Source: SKKC01 sp046542845 | GTDB taxonomy: Bacteria; Spirochaetota; Spirochaetia; DSM-27196; SKKC01 | Assembly (NCBI GenBank): GCA_046542845.1 | Contig: JBKHAN010000002.1 | Span: 39,360 to 103,359 of the forward strand | Direction: 5' to 3' | Length of the DNA stretch: 64,000 bases | Shown: positions 9,028-17,349 of the stretch, piece by piece | Layout: each line of letters begins with the position of its first letter | Numbering within the stretch: the first letter of the stretch is position 1 | Position numbers and translations under genes: made by a program | Notes under the pieces: generated by a model | Told to the model about the DNA's origin: nothing | The model's input: the letters and a program-made list of their open reading frames with translations, nothing else | Databases searched by the model: none

Positions 9028-9894
9028 TCAGTAGTTACTGATCCTTCGCAGAAGGATCAGCCCGCGGCGGATTATGTTGTCGGCGTCCTGATTCCGTGGT
9101 CCGTTCAGCAGCGTCAGGGTGGCCGGAATCTCCGGCGAACGATCAGATACCGAGATGTTCAGCTCCTCCTCGGTGGAGTACACAGCGATAGCTTCGTTCG
9201 TCCAGAGATCACCCAGAGCGACCGGAATGTGGACGCCCTTTCGAACACCTCTTCGCTTTCGACGCGATGGATTCGCCGGTGTCGTATCGGTTGTCTCGTA
9301 AATACGCATAAGGTCTGCGAATATCGGCAGTTTATTGAAGCTCAGCGGCACATGCGCATTATTGCGCACCGATACCGGACAGTACGCCGAAGGCGCGCCA
9401 TCTGCGGCATGTACGCTGTGCGCGTGCCGTACGACCTGCTCGGAACTCGTGTAACACAGGCGACCGGTCATAGCACCGCCAAACCAGGTACTGGAAAAAC
9501 GTCTCGTCGGTACATCAAAAAGAAGCTGTGTACCCGGTCTGCCCACCCAGGCCTGTATCCATAACGGAATCGCAGTGAAAAACGTATAGGAAGCCCCAGG
9601 CGCGACGTATATCTGCTGCTCGGTCCTGGCGACAAGAGGCCTGTCGGGCGCTGCTGGAAGTAAGGTAACAAGGTCTACCCTGGAATCGCTGATGAATGTG
9701 GACCACGTCATGTCTTCGCATGCACCGGATTTCACACCTTCGCCGGTTTCGGGAGAACTGACGGGCAGCTGCCGGAACGCGTACTGCCAGGTTGTCACCG
9801 TCCTGCGTATGCCGATGTCGAGCCGGCCCAGGGTAAAGCACCGCTCTTCTCCTACACTGAAGCTGTGGGAACCCCACAGAGGTGTTTCAGCCAT
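9028..9894 (-). CDS. Conserved protein resembling DUF432, partner gene of mscS
   Basis: A soluble 288-residue protein with no signal peptide or membrane segment. The N-terminus (GSHSFSVGEERCFTLGRLDI) and the central ASYTFFTAIPLWIQAW segment, followed later by SSTWFGGAMTGRLCYTSSEQ and the C-terminal beta-rich part, match my recollection of DUF432. I recall that uncharacterised family being common in archaea and often encoded beside MscS channels. The immediate neighbour here is mscS, 17 bases downstream, which supports the call. Role inferred: an accessory or regulatory protein of the channel. A ten-base-pair hairpin sits over its last codons. No Shine-Dalgarno is evident. Confidence 0.6.
   Translation of the reverse strand: MAETPLWGSHSFSVGEERCFTLGRLDIGIRRTVTTWQYAFRQLPVSSPETGEGVKSGACEDMTWSTFISDSRVDLVTLLPAAPDRPLVARTEQQIYVAPGASYTFFTAIPLWIQAWVGRPGTQLLFDVPTRRFSSTWFGGAMTGRLCYTSSEQVVRHAHSVHAADGAPSAYCPVSVRNNAHVPLSFNKLPIFADLMRIYETTDTTPANPSRRKRRGVRKGVHIPVALGDLWTNEAIAVYSTEEELNISVSDRSPEIPATLTLLNGPRNQDADNIIRRGLILLRRISNY
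9038..9060 (-). other. Perfect 10-bp stem-loop over the DUF432-like gene's last codons
   Basis: CTGATCCTTC at 9038-9047 and GAAGGATCAG at 9051-9060 are exact reverse complements with a three-base loop. The element lies inside the final codons of the DUF432-like gene, just before the mscS start. No T run follows, so it is not a typical intrinsic terminator. It could protect the 3' end of a processed upstream message or modulate mscS translation; that is inference. Confidence 0.6.
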
Positions 9895-9915
9895 GGTGTG
9901 GACCGTGTGGAGGTG

Positions 9916-10206
9916 TTACTCAGACGCTGTTTCGGTACTTTCGGCTTCCGGCGTCGGGGCGGCGTCCTGTGCAGCCTTGGCCTGAGTCTGCGCTTCTGCG
10001 GCCGCGCCGGCAGCCTTACCCGCCCTCTCCTGGCGTCGTCGCTGATTCGTGATGTGTGCCTTAGCGGCTTTCGAGATCATTACCTTTTTTCCATCAATCT
10101 CGTGCTCGTACATGAGCTTTACACCGGTCTTACCGGTTATAGGGCAGGTTCCGCGCCCGTGGTTGTACTGGTCGCGTATTCCCGAACCCCTGTGTGCTTT
10201 GGACAT
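9916..10206 (-). CDS. Small basic conserved protein of unknown function
   Basis: The 96 residues are in two parts. Residues 1-58 are basic and well ordered (MSKAHRGSGIRDQYNHGRGT, then CPITGKTGVKLMYEHEIDGK). Residues 59-96 are an Ala/Gln/Glu-rich disordered tail. The first part resembles short zinc-ribbon or ribosome-associated proteins in which CPxCxxxG would bind zinc, but here only one cysteine (C21) remains and the other positions are Thr, Ser or Ala, so metal binding is unlikely. Strong translation and transcription signals are present: AGGAGA before the ATG and a near-consensus promoter at 10237-10264. Such signals suggest high expression, as for a structural or ribosome-linked protein. 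Function unknown. Confidence 0.75.
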   Translation of the reverse strand: MSKAHRGSGIRDQYNHGRGTCPITGKTGVKLMYEHEIDGKKVMISKAAKAHITNQRRRQERAGKAAGAAAEAQTQAKAAQDAAPTPEAESTETASE

Positions 10207-10236
10207 AAAATTCTCCTGATTTGTGTGGGGAGGTAG

Positions 10237-10264
10237 AGTATAGGTACCCCGGTATGCAGGTCAA
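10237..10264 (-). promoter_or_regulatory. Predicted sigma-70-type promoter of the small basic protein gene
   Basis: On the minus strand, TTGACC (10259-10264) and TATACT (10237-10242) are separated by 16 bases; each matches five of six consensus positions. The predicted transcription start is about 30 bases before the ATG at 10206, and AGGAGA lies between. It is one of the best promoters in the window. Confidence 0.7.
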
Positions 10265-10276
10265 GACCTCGAGTGA

Positions 10277-10300
10277 GCCGGGTGTCAATCGACACCCGGC
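10277..10300 (-). terminator. Perfect 10-bp GC-rich hairpin after the Ig-repeat/OmpA gene
   Basis: GCCGGGTGTC (10277-10286) and GACACCCGGC (10291-10300) pair perfectly around a four-base loop, 13 bases after the stop of the 10313-13192 gene. There is no T run on either side, so it is either an atypical terminator or a 3' stabilising structure. The promoter of the next gene follows directly, which favours a role in separating the two transcripts. Confidence 0.55.
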
Positions 10301-10312
10301 GTGGCGCACGGC

Positions 10313-13192
10313 TTATGGCCGTTCGAGCAGAAACTCGACCCTTCTGTTCTGCCATATATTGTCGTAGTCATCGAATGGCACTACCGGTCGGTCACCTCCG
10401 ATCGCCTGTATCGTCATTCTGTCGAGGTCGACACCGAGGATCGCCAGAGCGTCACGGACCTCCCGGGCGCGCTGTTCGCTGAGCGGAAGGAGGAAGTCAC
10501 GCTGCTCGGCCCTTCGCTCTGCGGCGGTGGCAAAGCGAATATGGTTCGCGTGCCCTTCGACCACGATGTCCCTGTCGGGAAACTGGTTCAGAATCCGTGC
10601 GAGATTCTGAAGCGTATCAAGATTACTCTGCAGGCGGTCGTTCAGCTGTTCAAACAGATATCCGCTGTTCGGCTCAAACTCGATCGACGAAATGACAATT
10701 CTCAGGCGACCGTTCTCCTGCCTGACGATAATGTCCGTCAGAATATCCAGATCTTCGACCGTGACGTTTCGAAGCTCGTCCTCAACAGTAAGTCGGCCGG
10801 TGTACAGCTGTGCACTCTGCACGAGGGTCCCGTCCGCAAGCGTTCCGTCCCAGGTCAGTCCTTCGGGTGGTGTACCGGAACCTTCGATCGTACCAGCGTT
10901 GTTGCCTGCAGGGTCTATGAGGTCGATCTGCCAGCTCTCGATATCGGACCATTCGTCCTGCGCTGAAATCTCTACATTCAGATTCTCGCTTTGACCGTTG
11001 AACTCGGGTCGGAACGGAAGCGGCTCCGCGCTTACCTCGATCTCAGGACCACTGGCGTCGAGCAGGACCTCTTCGTCGGCAAAGTGTTCTACCCGACCAC
11101 CGCCTTCATAATTCAGACGGATCCCAACGCGGTATCGTCCGTCGACAATATCACCCGTATCGGTTCGACCGTCCCATTCAATGCGGCTCGGTGGTACACC
11201 ATCTCCTGCGACGGTCCTCACAACATCACCGTCCGCGCTTCGTACGATCGCCGTCCACGATTCAAGTCCTTCGGTTTGCGCCGGTGCAACGCTGATCGGG
11301 AGCGTATCCCGGTATCCGTCGCCGTTCGGTGCAAACTCGGCGTACTCCGGGGTAATGCCGATCCGGGGTGCGTCGCGGTCTACCGCGACCGGCCCGACCG
11401 TAACCACAGGCTGGTTGCCGTTTCGGTAAAACACCTGAAGCTCCGTCTCGTAGCTTCCTTCAGGCACAGCGATACCGGCGTCGTCTCGACCGTCCCACGC
11501 AAATTCGGTAACAACACTCTCCGAGGTGAACGTCCTCACTACGTCTCCCTCAGATGACCGTACGGTGAAGACCATGGACTCGACGCTGTCGGTGACCTCA
11601 AGCTCCGGACGGTAGACTACTTCGTCGTTTACGCCCTGAAAGTCCGGCGATACGGTATCTGATTCCTGAGTAAGGTCAATGGGTGTCGCTCGCGTATCAA
11701 GCACAAAGACGACGCGGTTCGATTCACCGCGGTTCCCCGCCGCATCCTCTCCGTCAAGCCATGCAACATACTGCCCGTCCGGCAACTCCGAACCGTCAAG
11801 ATCGCGACCGTCCCACTCGAGCGGGAAAATGTCGGGCGTGACATTCAGCTCTCCAAACACCTCATCGAGATCGAATCGGAACTGCTCGTCGTCCAGCTGA
11901 ACCCACCCGGTCCACGATGCTTCGGTCTGCCAGTCAGCGTCGATTTCGAGCGTCGGCTTTGTATCGCCGCCGAAAACCTCGTGATTGACGGAAACCTGTG
12001 CCGAAGGTGCCACCGAATCTATGACCACAGGTTCACCAAGAGAACTGAGGCTGACCCCGTTCTCGAATGTCACGGTGAACACCGTGTGATAGGTCGCATC
12101 CTCCATGATCCGGTTTGTGTCGTCACGACCATCCCAGGTAACAGCCTCGGGCGGTTCACCCGTACCTTCAAAGCGACGGTATACCTCTGTCTCGGTAGCC
12201 TCGTCGCGCACCTCAAGACTCCAGCTGTCGATCTCAAGCGGATTCTCCACCGACAGATCGAAATCAACCGTCCTGATCCTTCCCGACGGGTTAAAGGCCT
12301 CACGGTCTGCCGCGACCACGACGTCTCCTTCCTCGGTCGCTACACGGATGCCCGATACAGTTTCGCTGACCTCGTTCCCGGGGCGATCACGCCCGACAAG
12401 CTCGTAGCTGTACTGCCCGTCAGGGACTATGTCTCCGTCGTCGTCCCGACCATCCCAGTTCCAGGTTGTCGGACGCTGATCGTTGGCCAGGTCCTGGCGT
12501 TGCGGTGTCGCCGGATCGTACTGTATCGGATTTTCAAAGCGCTCGGTACGGACGACTTCACCGGCATCGTTGAGTATACGCGCGACCCAGGACACTTCCG
12601 CGCTTCCGTCCTGCTCTATCGTCACGCTCTCCCGTCCGCTTTCAATACCCGGGCTGAAGACCATGACAGGTATCTCAAGATTCTCGATTACGGGGGGCGT
12701 TGTGTCGACGGTGATGTTCTGCGGCGGAGTACGACGAGTCATGCCTTCATCGTCCACAACAAAAAGTTGATAGATATAGTCGCCGTCGGGTACAATGTCT
12801 CCGTTATTGTCACGGCCGTCCCACTGAAGACTACTGATAAGCTCAGGGTCTATCTGGGGGACATCGCCGATGTTGAACAGGTTGCCGAAAAAGCCGCGAG
12901 TCTCGGTTTCTTCCTCGATCTGCTGATATACAATATCGCCCTCGGCGTTAAAGACGTTCAGCTCAAAGGATCGAATAACCCGGTCGGGAGCCGGCGCTAT
13001 TTCAGGATCGAGTCGCAGCACCTGATGCTCCGCCTCGGCTACACCCGGTGCTATGAAAATCCTGGGTTGTCGAGGTATGTCAATGACAAACTCGCCGTCT
13101 TCCTGGGTCCCACCGGCGAATACCGGCACTGCAAGAGCTGAAAGCGCCAACAGCAGAATGGTCGCCCTTAATATCCTCGAATGACTAGTCAT
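10313..13192 (-). CDS. Exported protein with seven FlgD-type Ig-like repeats and a C-terminal OmpA domain
   Basis: A 959-residue protein starting at the ATG at 13192 with AAGGAA nine bases upstream; a GTG seven codons earlier is less likely. A signal peptide (ILLLALSALAVPVFAGG) is followed by seven repeats marked by WDGRD (or WDGRT/WDGT), usually continuing into DGDIVPDGxYxYEL. These are FlgD-like immunoglobulin folds. The last 130 residues are an OmpA/MotB domain with IVVEGHANH and NRRVEFLLERP, which binds peptidoglycan. It probably spans the periplasm or links the envelope to the cell wall. It has its own promoter and a downstream hairpin, so it is likely monocistronic. Confidence 0.88.
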   Translation of the reverse strand: MTSHSRILRATILLLALSALAVPVFAGGTQEDGEFVIDIPRQPRIFIAPGVAEAEHQVLRLDPEIAPAPDRVIRSFELNVFNAEGDIVYQQIEEETETRGFFGNLFNIGDVPQIDPELISSLQWDGRDNNGDIVPDGDYIYQLFVVDDEGMTRRTPPQNITVDTTPPVIENLEIPVMVFSPGIESGRESVTIEQDGSAEVSWVARILNDAGEVVRTERFENPIQYDPATPQRQDLANDQRPTTWNWDGRDDDGDIVPDGQYSYELVGRDRPGNEVSETVSGIRVATEEGDVVVAADREAFNPSGRIRTVDFDLSVENPLEIDSWSLEVRDEATETEVYRRFEGTGEPPEAVTWDGRDDTNRIMEDATYHTVFTVTFENGVSLSSLGEPVVIDSVAPSAQVSVNHEVFGGDTKPTLEIDADWQTEASWTGWVQLDDEQFRFDLDEVFGELNVTPDIFPLEWDGRDLDGSELPDGQYVAWLDGEDAAGNRGESNRVVFVLDTRATPIDLTQESDTVSPDFQGVNDEVVYRPELEVTDSVESMVFTVRSSEGDVVRTFTSESVVTEFAWDGRDDAGIAVPEGSYETELQVFYRNGNQPVVTVGPVAVDRDAPRIGITPEYAEFAPNGDGYRDTLPISVAPAQTEGLESWTAIVRSADGDVVRTVAGDGVPPSRIEWDGRTDTGDIVDGRYRVGIRLNYEGGGRVEHFADEEVLLDASGPEIEVSAEPLPFRPEFNGQSENLNVEISAQDEWSDIESWQIDLIDPAGNNAGTIEGSGTPPEGLTWDGTLADGTLVQSAQLYTGRLTVEDELRNVTVEDLDILTDIIVRQENGRLRIVISSIEFEPNSGYLFEQLNDRLQSNLDTLQNLARILNQFPDRDIVVEGHANHIRFATAAERRAEQRDFLLPLSEQRAREVRDALAILGVDLDRMTIQAIGGDRPVVPFDDYDNIWQNRRVEFLLERP

Positions 13193-13263
13193 GTGCGTGG
13201 GTTCCTTATACACCTAAAATTCGCCGTCTCAAGTACGACACCGATTATCCCTTGTAGAATGAA

Positions 13264-13293
13264 ATTATACACCGGGAACCGGGTATTCCTCAA
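13264..13293 (-). promoter_or_regulatory. Predicted promoter of the Ig-repeat/OmpA gene
   Basis: On the minus strand, a perfect TATAAT (13264-13269) lies 18 bases after TTGAGG (13288-13293). It predicts a leader of about 65 bases before the ATG at 13192. The gap 13193-13457 is the longest non-coding stretch of the window and separates two divergent OmpA-domain genes. I found no equally good plus-strand promoter in it. Confidence 0.65.
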
Positions 13294-13457
13294 ATCGCAA
13301 ACAACAAACACCGCAATTATGTTACGGTATAGTAAAAGATTTCCCTGATTTTTCCTTTCCAGCAAGGAATCGGGTTGTGCTGTGTGTCCACAAGGGTAGG
13401 AGCCCGGGTAGATTTCGCAGGCAGGCAACAATCCCGATATTGCGCTACATTTTCCCC

Positions 13458-14696
13458 ATGCTCTTGTATCGTCTCTCGTGGACAGGCTGTATCCTTGTTT
13501 TTCTCGCCCTTTCTGCTGCCTCGGCGCAAACGCCGGTGACCACTGCCAGCTCGGCCGTTCCCTTGCTGAATCCGGGAGAGCGTCTCGAAATTACAGAACA
13601 CGCGAACTACACGGTTCATCGCAACAACGAGTACGCCGGGCATCTGCAGCGGGAGACGCGGATATCCCTTGTGGCATCGCACCGTGACGATCTGCAGTCG
13701 ATGCCACGGAGTTATCGCGGTGAGGTTCTTGTGACCGAAGATACGATCCGAAACCTCCGGACGATCGCCAGTCCTCTGTCGGTGCGTGCAGCGACGACGG
13801 TAGAATTCGACGGGACTCGTCTTCTCAGACGAGCCGGGGCGTCGGTCACACAAGGTATACCCACAGTACCAGCTCGCGGGGTCGATGCCGGTTGGGAGGC
13901 GCCGGCGGTGGTCCGGCTTCAGCTGGATAGCGAGACGACCCGGAGCATTCCCGTGGTGGTTGCCTACCGTCCCCGCGGGTACGAGGTGTATCGGGGCGAG
14001 CGCGTATTCCGCATCGAATACGGCTACGCGCTCAGGTGGCCACTTGCCCCGCTGCAGCTCGAAGAGCACCCGGCAGCGGACTTGTTTGAGGCGGCTGACC
14101 TTCCACAGGACACGGTTTCGATTACCGGGAATCGTCAGGGGGTTGTACTTCTGCCGGCCGCTGGAGGACTGCCGGTCCTTCACCGTACCGAGCTCACCGA
14201 GCAGATCGTTGCATCAGGTGGCGATGTAGAGGACAGACGAGGTTTTCTCCTGCGATGGTATCGTGGACCGACTGGCTCGCCCCGGATTGTCGAGCGACTT
14301 CAGGATCGAACCATTCCCGGGGTGGATATCGAACGCGACCCCTACGATCGGGTGCGTCTGTCGATCCGTGATCTTCAGTTTGTCGCAGATCAGGCGGCAC
14401 TGCTACCAGGCGAGACGGGCCGACTCGACGCGCTTTCAGAACTCCTCCAATCGCTTGGTGAAACGACGATCCTTGTAACCGGCCATACCGCGGATATCGG
14501 CCTGGTCGAGAACCAGATGAACCTGTCGGTCGCCCGGGCGCGTCGAATCACCGAAGAGTTGATTGCCCGGGGCGTTGCACCGGGACGCCTGCGATACGAG
14601 GGACGCGGGGCGACCGAGCCGATCGGCGACAACAACACAGAACAGGGGCGCGCTGCAAACCGGCGGGTGGAGATTACCCTTCTGCAGGATTCGTGA
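13458..14696 (+). CDS. OmpA-family envelope protein
   Basis: The true start is most likely the ATG at 13458, giving 412 residues that open with a signal peptide (WTGCILVFLALSAASAQ, cleavage after SAQ). An upstream extension of 27 codons is open but basic and would spoil the signal. The middle is an uncharacterised beta-rich region. Residues from about 305 on are an OmpA domain: LSIRDLQFVADQAALLPGE, ILVTGHTADIG (peptidoglycan-binding loop), NLSVARARRITEELIARGV and NRRVEITLL. It should anchor an envelope component to peptidoglycan. It is divergent from the larger OmpA-domain gene. Confidence 0.88.
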   Translation: MLLYRLSWTGCILVFLALSAASAQTPVTTASSAVPLLNPGERLEITEHANYTVHRNNEYAGHLQRETRISLVASHRDDLQSMPRSYRGEVLVTEDTIRNLRTIASPLSVRAATTVEFDGTRLLRRAGASVTQGIPTVPARGVDAGWEAPAVVRLQLDSETTRSIPVVVAYRPRGYEVYRGERVFRIEYGYALRWPLAPLQLEEHPAADLFEAADLPQDTVSITGNRQGVVLLPAAGGLPVLHRTELTEQIVASGGDVEDRRGFLLRWYRGPTGSPRIVERLQDRTIPGVDIERDPYDRVRLSIRDLQFVADQAALLPGETGRLDALSELLQSLGETTILVTGHTADIGLVENQMNLSVARARRITEELIARGVAPGRLRYEGRGATEPIGDNNTEQGRAANRRVEITLLQDS

Positions 14697-14744
14697 ACCG
14701 CCTTTCCCCCAATCACCAAGCACTTTTCACTCGTATAAAGAAGC

Positions 14745-15404
14745 ATGATGTACATAAAAGACATGCCGCCTGAGAACAGGCCACGGGAGCGCATTGCCAC
14801 CACCGGCGCGCACGCGCTCTCTGACCGTGAACTCGTCAGTGCCGTGCTCGGCTCGGGTATCAAGGGTAAACGCATCGATCTGCTCGCCGACGAGGTGCTC
14901 GGCATACTCGACCGCGCCGGGCGGGGGCTCGACTACGAGGACCTGCGTGCGGTCAGCGGTCTTGGTGAAGCAAAATCAAGCGTGCTGTGCGCAGCGTTCG
15001 AGCTCGCGCGGCGGGTGTATTCCCCGGACCCGTCGCGAATCCGCGTCCCGGCGGATGTGCTTCCGGCGATACGGCACTACGCCGACCGCAAGCAGGAGCA
15101 CTTCCTTTCGGTGTCGCTCAACGGAGCGCACGAGATTATCGCGGTGCGGGTGGTGTCTATCGGACTCGTGAACCGCACAATCGTACATCCCAGGGAGGTG
15201 TTTGCCGATCCGCTGACCGACCGGGCCGCGGCGGTCATAGTCGCCCATAATCACCCGAGCGGGCAGGTGCAGCCGAGCATGGAGGACCGCGACGTCACCC
15301 GCAGGCTCAAGAGCGCCGGCGATACCCTGGGCCTGAAACTCCTCGATCACGTGGTGTTCAGCGCGCTTGGTTATTACAGCTTTCTGGAAAACGGGGAGCT
15401 GTAA
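14745..15404 (+). CDS. radC: RadC-family JAB/MPN-domain protein
   Basis: A 219-residue protein. Residues 12-90 form the N-terminal helix-hairpin-helix region (LSDRELVSAVLGSGIKG, VSGLGEAKSSVLCAAFELAR), and 98-219 the JAB metalloprotease-like domain. The JAMM metal site is intact: E118, H168 and H170 in AHNHPSG, and D181. RadC was named for a supposed DNA repair role that later work did not support; its biochemical activity is still uncertain. The start is the first of two adjacent ATGs, preceded by AAAGAAG. It is on the plus strand between an OmpA gene and the carotenoid oxygenase gene. Confidence 0.93.
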   Translation: MMYIKDMPPENRPRERIATTGAHALSDRELVSAVLGSGIKGKRIDLLADEVLGILDRAGRGLDYEDLRAVSGLGEAKSSVLCAAFELARRVYSPDPSRIRVPADVLPAIRHYADRKQEHFLSVSLNGAHEIIAVRVVSIGLVNRTIVHPREVFADPLTDRAAAVIVAHNHPSGQVQPSMEDRDVTRRLKSAGDTLGLKLLDHVVFSALGYYSFLENGEL

Positions 15405-15441
15405 CACACGGTACATATATATTTCAGTATACTCAGGGTAG

Positions 15442-16935
15442 ATGGGCATTCCACTCGACGCATACAACCGCCTTACTCGCAAGCCGCGTGGCGAGTTTTT
15501 CGATCTTGAACTGCCGGTGGACTCCGGGGTTCTCCCGGATACCCTCAAGGGCGTCCTCTTCCGCAATGGTCCCGGTAGCCTCGAAAGCTACGGGGTGCCG
15601 TATGAACACCTTTTCGACGGCGACGGGTACATTCAACGCTTCGAATTCGACGGCACGTCGGTGCGGTATACGGCGAAATTCGTTCGCACGCCGGAGCTGC
15701 AACGCGAATGGCAGGCGGAACGGCCTTTGTACCGGAGCTTCGGGACCAATCTGCCCGGCGGCATGCGCGCGAATGCCCTGCGCTTTCATTTCAAGAACGC
15801 AGCAAACACGAATCTGCTGCCCATTGGATCCGAACTGCTGGCGCTGTGGGAGGGAGGGTCTCCGTACCGGGTCGACGCCGCGACCCTCGACACGCTCGCC
15901 GGCCAATGGACAAATGGGGGCATGCTCTCGCCTCGCGGACTGGTAGAGAGACTCATGGGTGTCGGTCTGCCATTCTCGGCTCACCCGAAACACCTCGTCG
16001 ACCGTCACGAGATTATTAACTTCGGCCTGCTGCCCGGGTTGCGGCAGAAACTGCTTCTGCACCGGCTTCCAGCGACCGAACACGGGGCGATCGCCGGCGA
16101 CAGCAGCGAGCGCCTCGGGCAGCTGACCGAGCTGATCCTGCCCAAACTTACCTTTATCCACGATTTCGTAGCACTGAAAGACGGGCGGCGGGTCATGTTC
16201 GACGTACCGGTGGCGTTTCATCTGGTTCCGGCCTTTCTGGGATTGAGTTCACCTGCCGCCGGCATTCGAGAAGATCGTTCCAAGCCGACGGTTATCCGCA
16301 TCATAGACGATCGTCAGCCGGATGCCTCGCCGACGCAGCAGACGGTGGAAACGGAAGCTCTGTATGTCTTTCATTTTCCCAACGGCTTTGTCCGGGACGA
16401 CGGGACAATCGTTGTCGACGCGTGCGTCATGGATCACTTCCCCTCTGCCGCAGATATTCGTGGTCTGCTTCACGGGGTCAAACCTGCACATCCATTTTCC
16501 GCGCTGCTCACGCGCTTTGAAATTGACCCGGAATCGGGATCGGTCAGCCGTCGCACGGTATCCGATCTGCCGATGGAGCTCCCCACTGTAAACCCTGCGT
16601 ACCGTAACCGCGACTACCGCTACGTCTGGGGCATGGCAGACCCCCCAGGTCGCTCCGAAACGGGTGCGCTTCACGGCATCGCGAAGTTTGACGTGCAGAC
16701 CGGGCAGGACGTATTCGTCGACTTTTTTCCGGGCTTTCCTGGCGAGCCTCTGTTTGTGCCGAAGGAGCACGGCGGGAACGCGAGCGAGGATGAGGGATGG
16801 ATACTCGTGCTTGTCGTCGATACTATCGAAGAAGCGGGGCGCATCCATGTCCTTGACGCACAAACCATGGAAGAGACCGCGCGGCTGCGTCTACCGCAGG
16901 CAGTACACGTCGGGTTTCACGGTCTGTGGCGCTGA
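15442..16935 (+). CDS. Carotenoid cleavage oxygenase (RPE65 / apocarotenoid oxygenase family)
   Basis: A 497-residue cytosolic protein of the seven-bladed propeller family that cleaves carotenoids or related stilbenes and lignin compounds with O2 and Fe(II). All four iron-binding histidines are visible: H181 (FSAHPKH), H240 (FIHDF), H311 (FHFPNG) and H493 (HVGFHG). Other family marks are LFRNGPG, HLFDGDGYI and the GEPLFVPKE signature. The substrate cannot be told; retinal formation for a rhodopsin or carotenoid turnover are options. AGGGTAG precedes the ATG. Its TGA abuts the stop of the convergent Nudix gene with no base between. An O2-dependent enzyme is unusual for a spirochaete. Confidence 0.93.
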   Translation: MGIPLDAYNRLTRKPRGEFFDLELPVDSGVLPDTLKGVLFRNGPGSLESYGVPYEHLFDGDGYIQRFEFDGTSVRYTAKFVRTPELQREWQAERPLYRSFGTNLPGGMRANALRFHFKNAANTNLLPIGSELLALWEGGSPYRVDAATLDTLAGQWTNGGMLSPRGLVERLMGVGLPFSAHPKHLVDRHEIINFGLLPGLRQKLLLHRLPATEHGAIAGDSSERLGQLTELILPKLTFIHDFVALKDGRRVMFDVPVAFHLVPAFLGLSSPAAGIREDRSKPTVIRIIDDRQPDASPTQQTVETEALYVFHFPNGFVRDDGTIVVDACVMDHFPSAADIRGLLHGVKPAHPFSALLTRFEIDPESGSVSRRTVSDLPMELPTVNPAYRNRDYRYVWGMADPPGRSETGALHGIAKFDVQTGQDVFVDFFPGFPGEPLFVPKEHGGNASEDEGWILVLVVDTIEEAGRIHVLDAQTMEETARLRLPQAVHVGFHGLWR

Positions 16936-17349
16936 TCATGCACGCTCCAGGGCTCGACGCGCCGCAGCTATGACACCGCGGACTGAAGGGTAGCGAACCG
17001 TTCGGAAGGCGTCATCCAGACGAAACCAGCGCGTATCCCGTATCTCTTCGGGCTGCGGTGTGAGCTGTCCGGCCTTGACGTGGGCGAGGAAGTACACGAC
17101 CTCTTTCGTTTTTCCGCTCGGGAGCGTGTAGACTACAGACTCTGCAAAGCCTTCGGCCGGCGTAATCGATAGCCCGGTTTCTTCGCGCACCTCACGGATA
17201 GCGGTCTCTGCATCGCTCTCACCAGCCTCCACGTGGCCTTTCGGCAGTCCCCAGTCACCGTTGTGCTGGAGTACAAGCACGCACTCCCATTCCCCGAAGC
17301 CGGTTTTCCTCACGACTACCGCGCCGGCAGCCCGTTCGTCAGTGCCCAT
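16936..17349 (-). CDS. Nudix hydrolase
   Basis: A 137-residue protein of one domain. The Nudix box is complete at residues 38-60 (GHVEAGESDAETAIREVREE then TGL), with the catalytic REVREE glutamates. The preceding WGLPKG motif is common in diadenosine polyphosphate (Ap4A) hydrolases and diphosphoinositol-type Nudix enzymes, which makes an Ap4A-like substrate plausible but unproven. Its start overlaps the stop of the marC-like gene by one base (TAATG), so the two are translationally coupled. Confidence 0.9.
   Translation of the reverse strand: MGTDERAAGAVVVRKTGFGEWECVLVLQHNGDWGLPKGHVEAGESDAETAIREVREETGLSITPAEGFAESVVYTLPSGKTKEVVYFLAHVKAGQLTPQPEEIRDTRWFRLDDAFRTVRYPSVRGVIAAARRALERA

Noticed and set aside
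11981..13141. Plus-strand open frame of 386 codons within the Ig-repeat gene
   Set aside because: Opposite strand to a protein with signal peptide, repeats and an OmpA domain; composition is not protein-like.
16933..16938. TGATCA where two convergent genes' stop codons touch
   Set aside because: It is simply two stop codons back to back; an intriguing packing detail but not a separate element.
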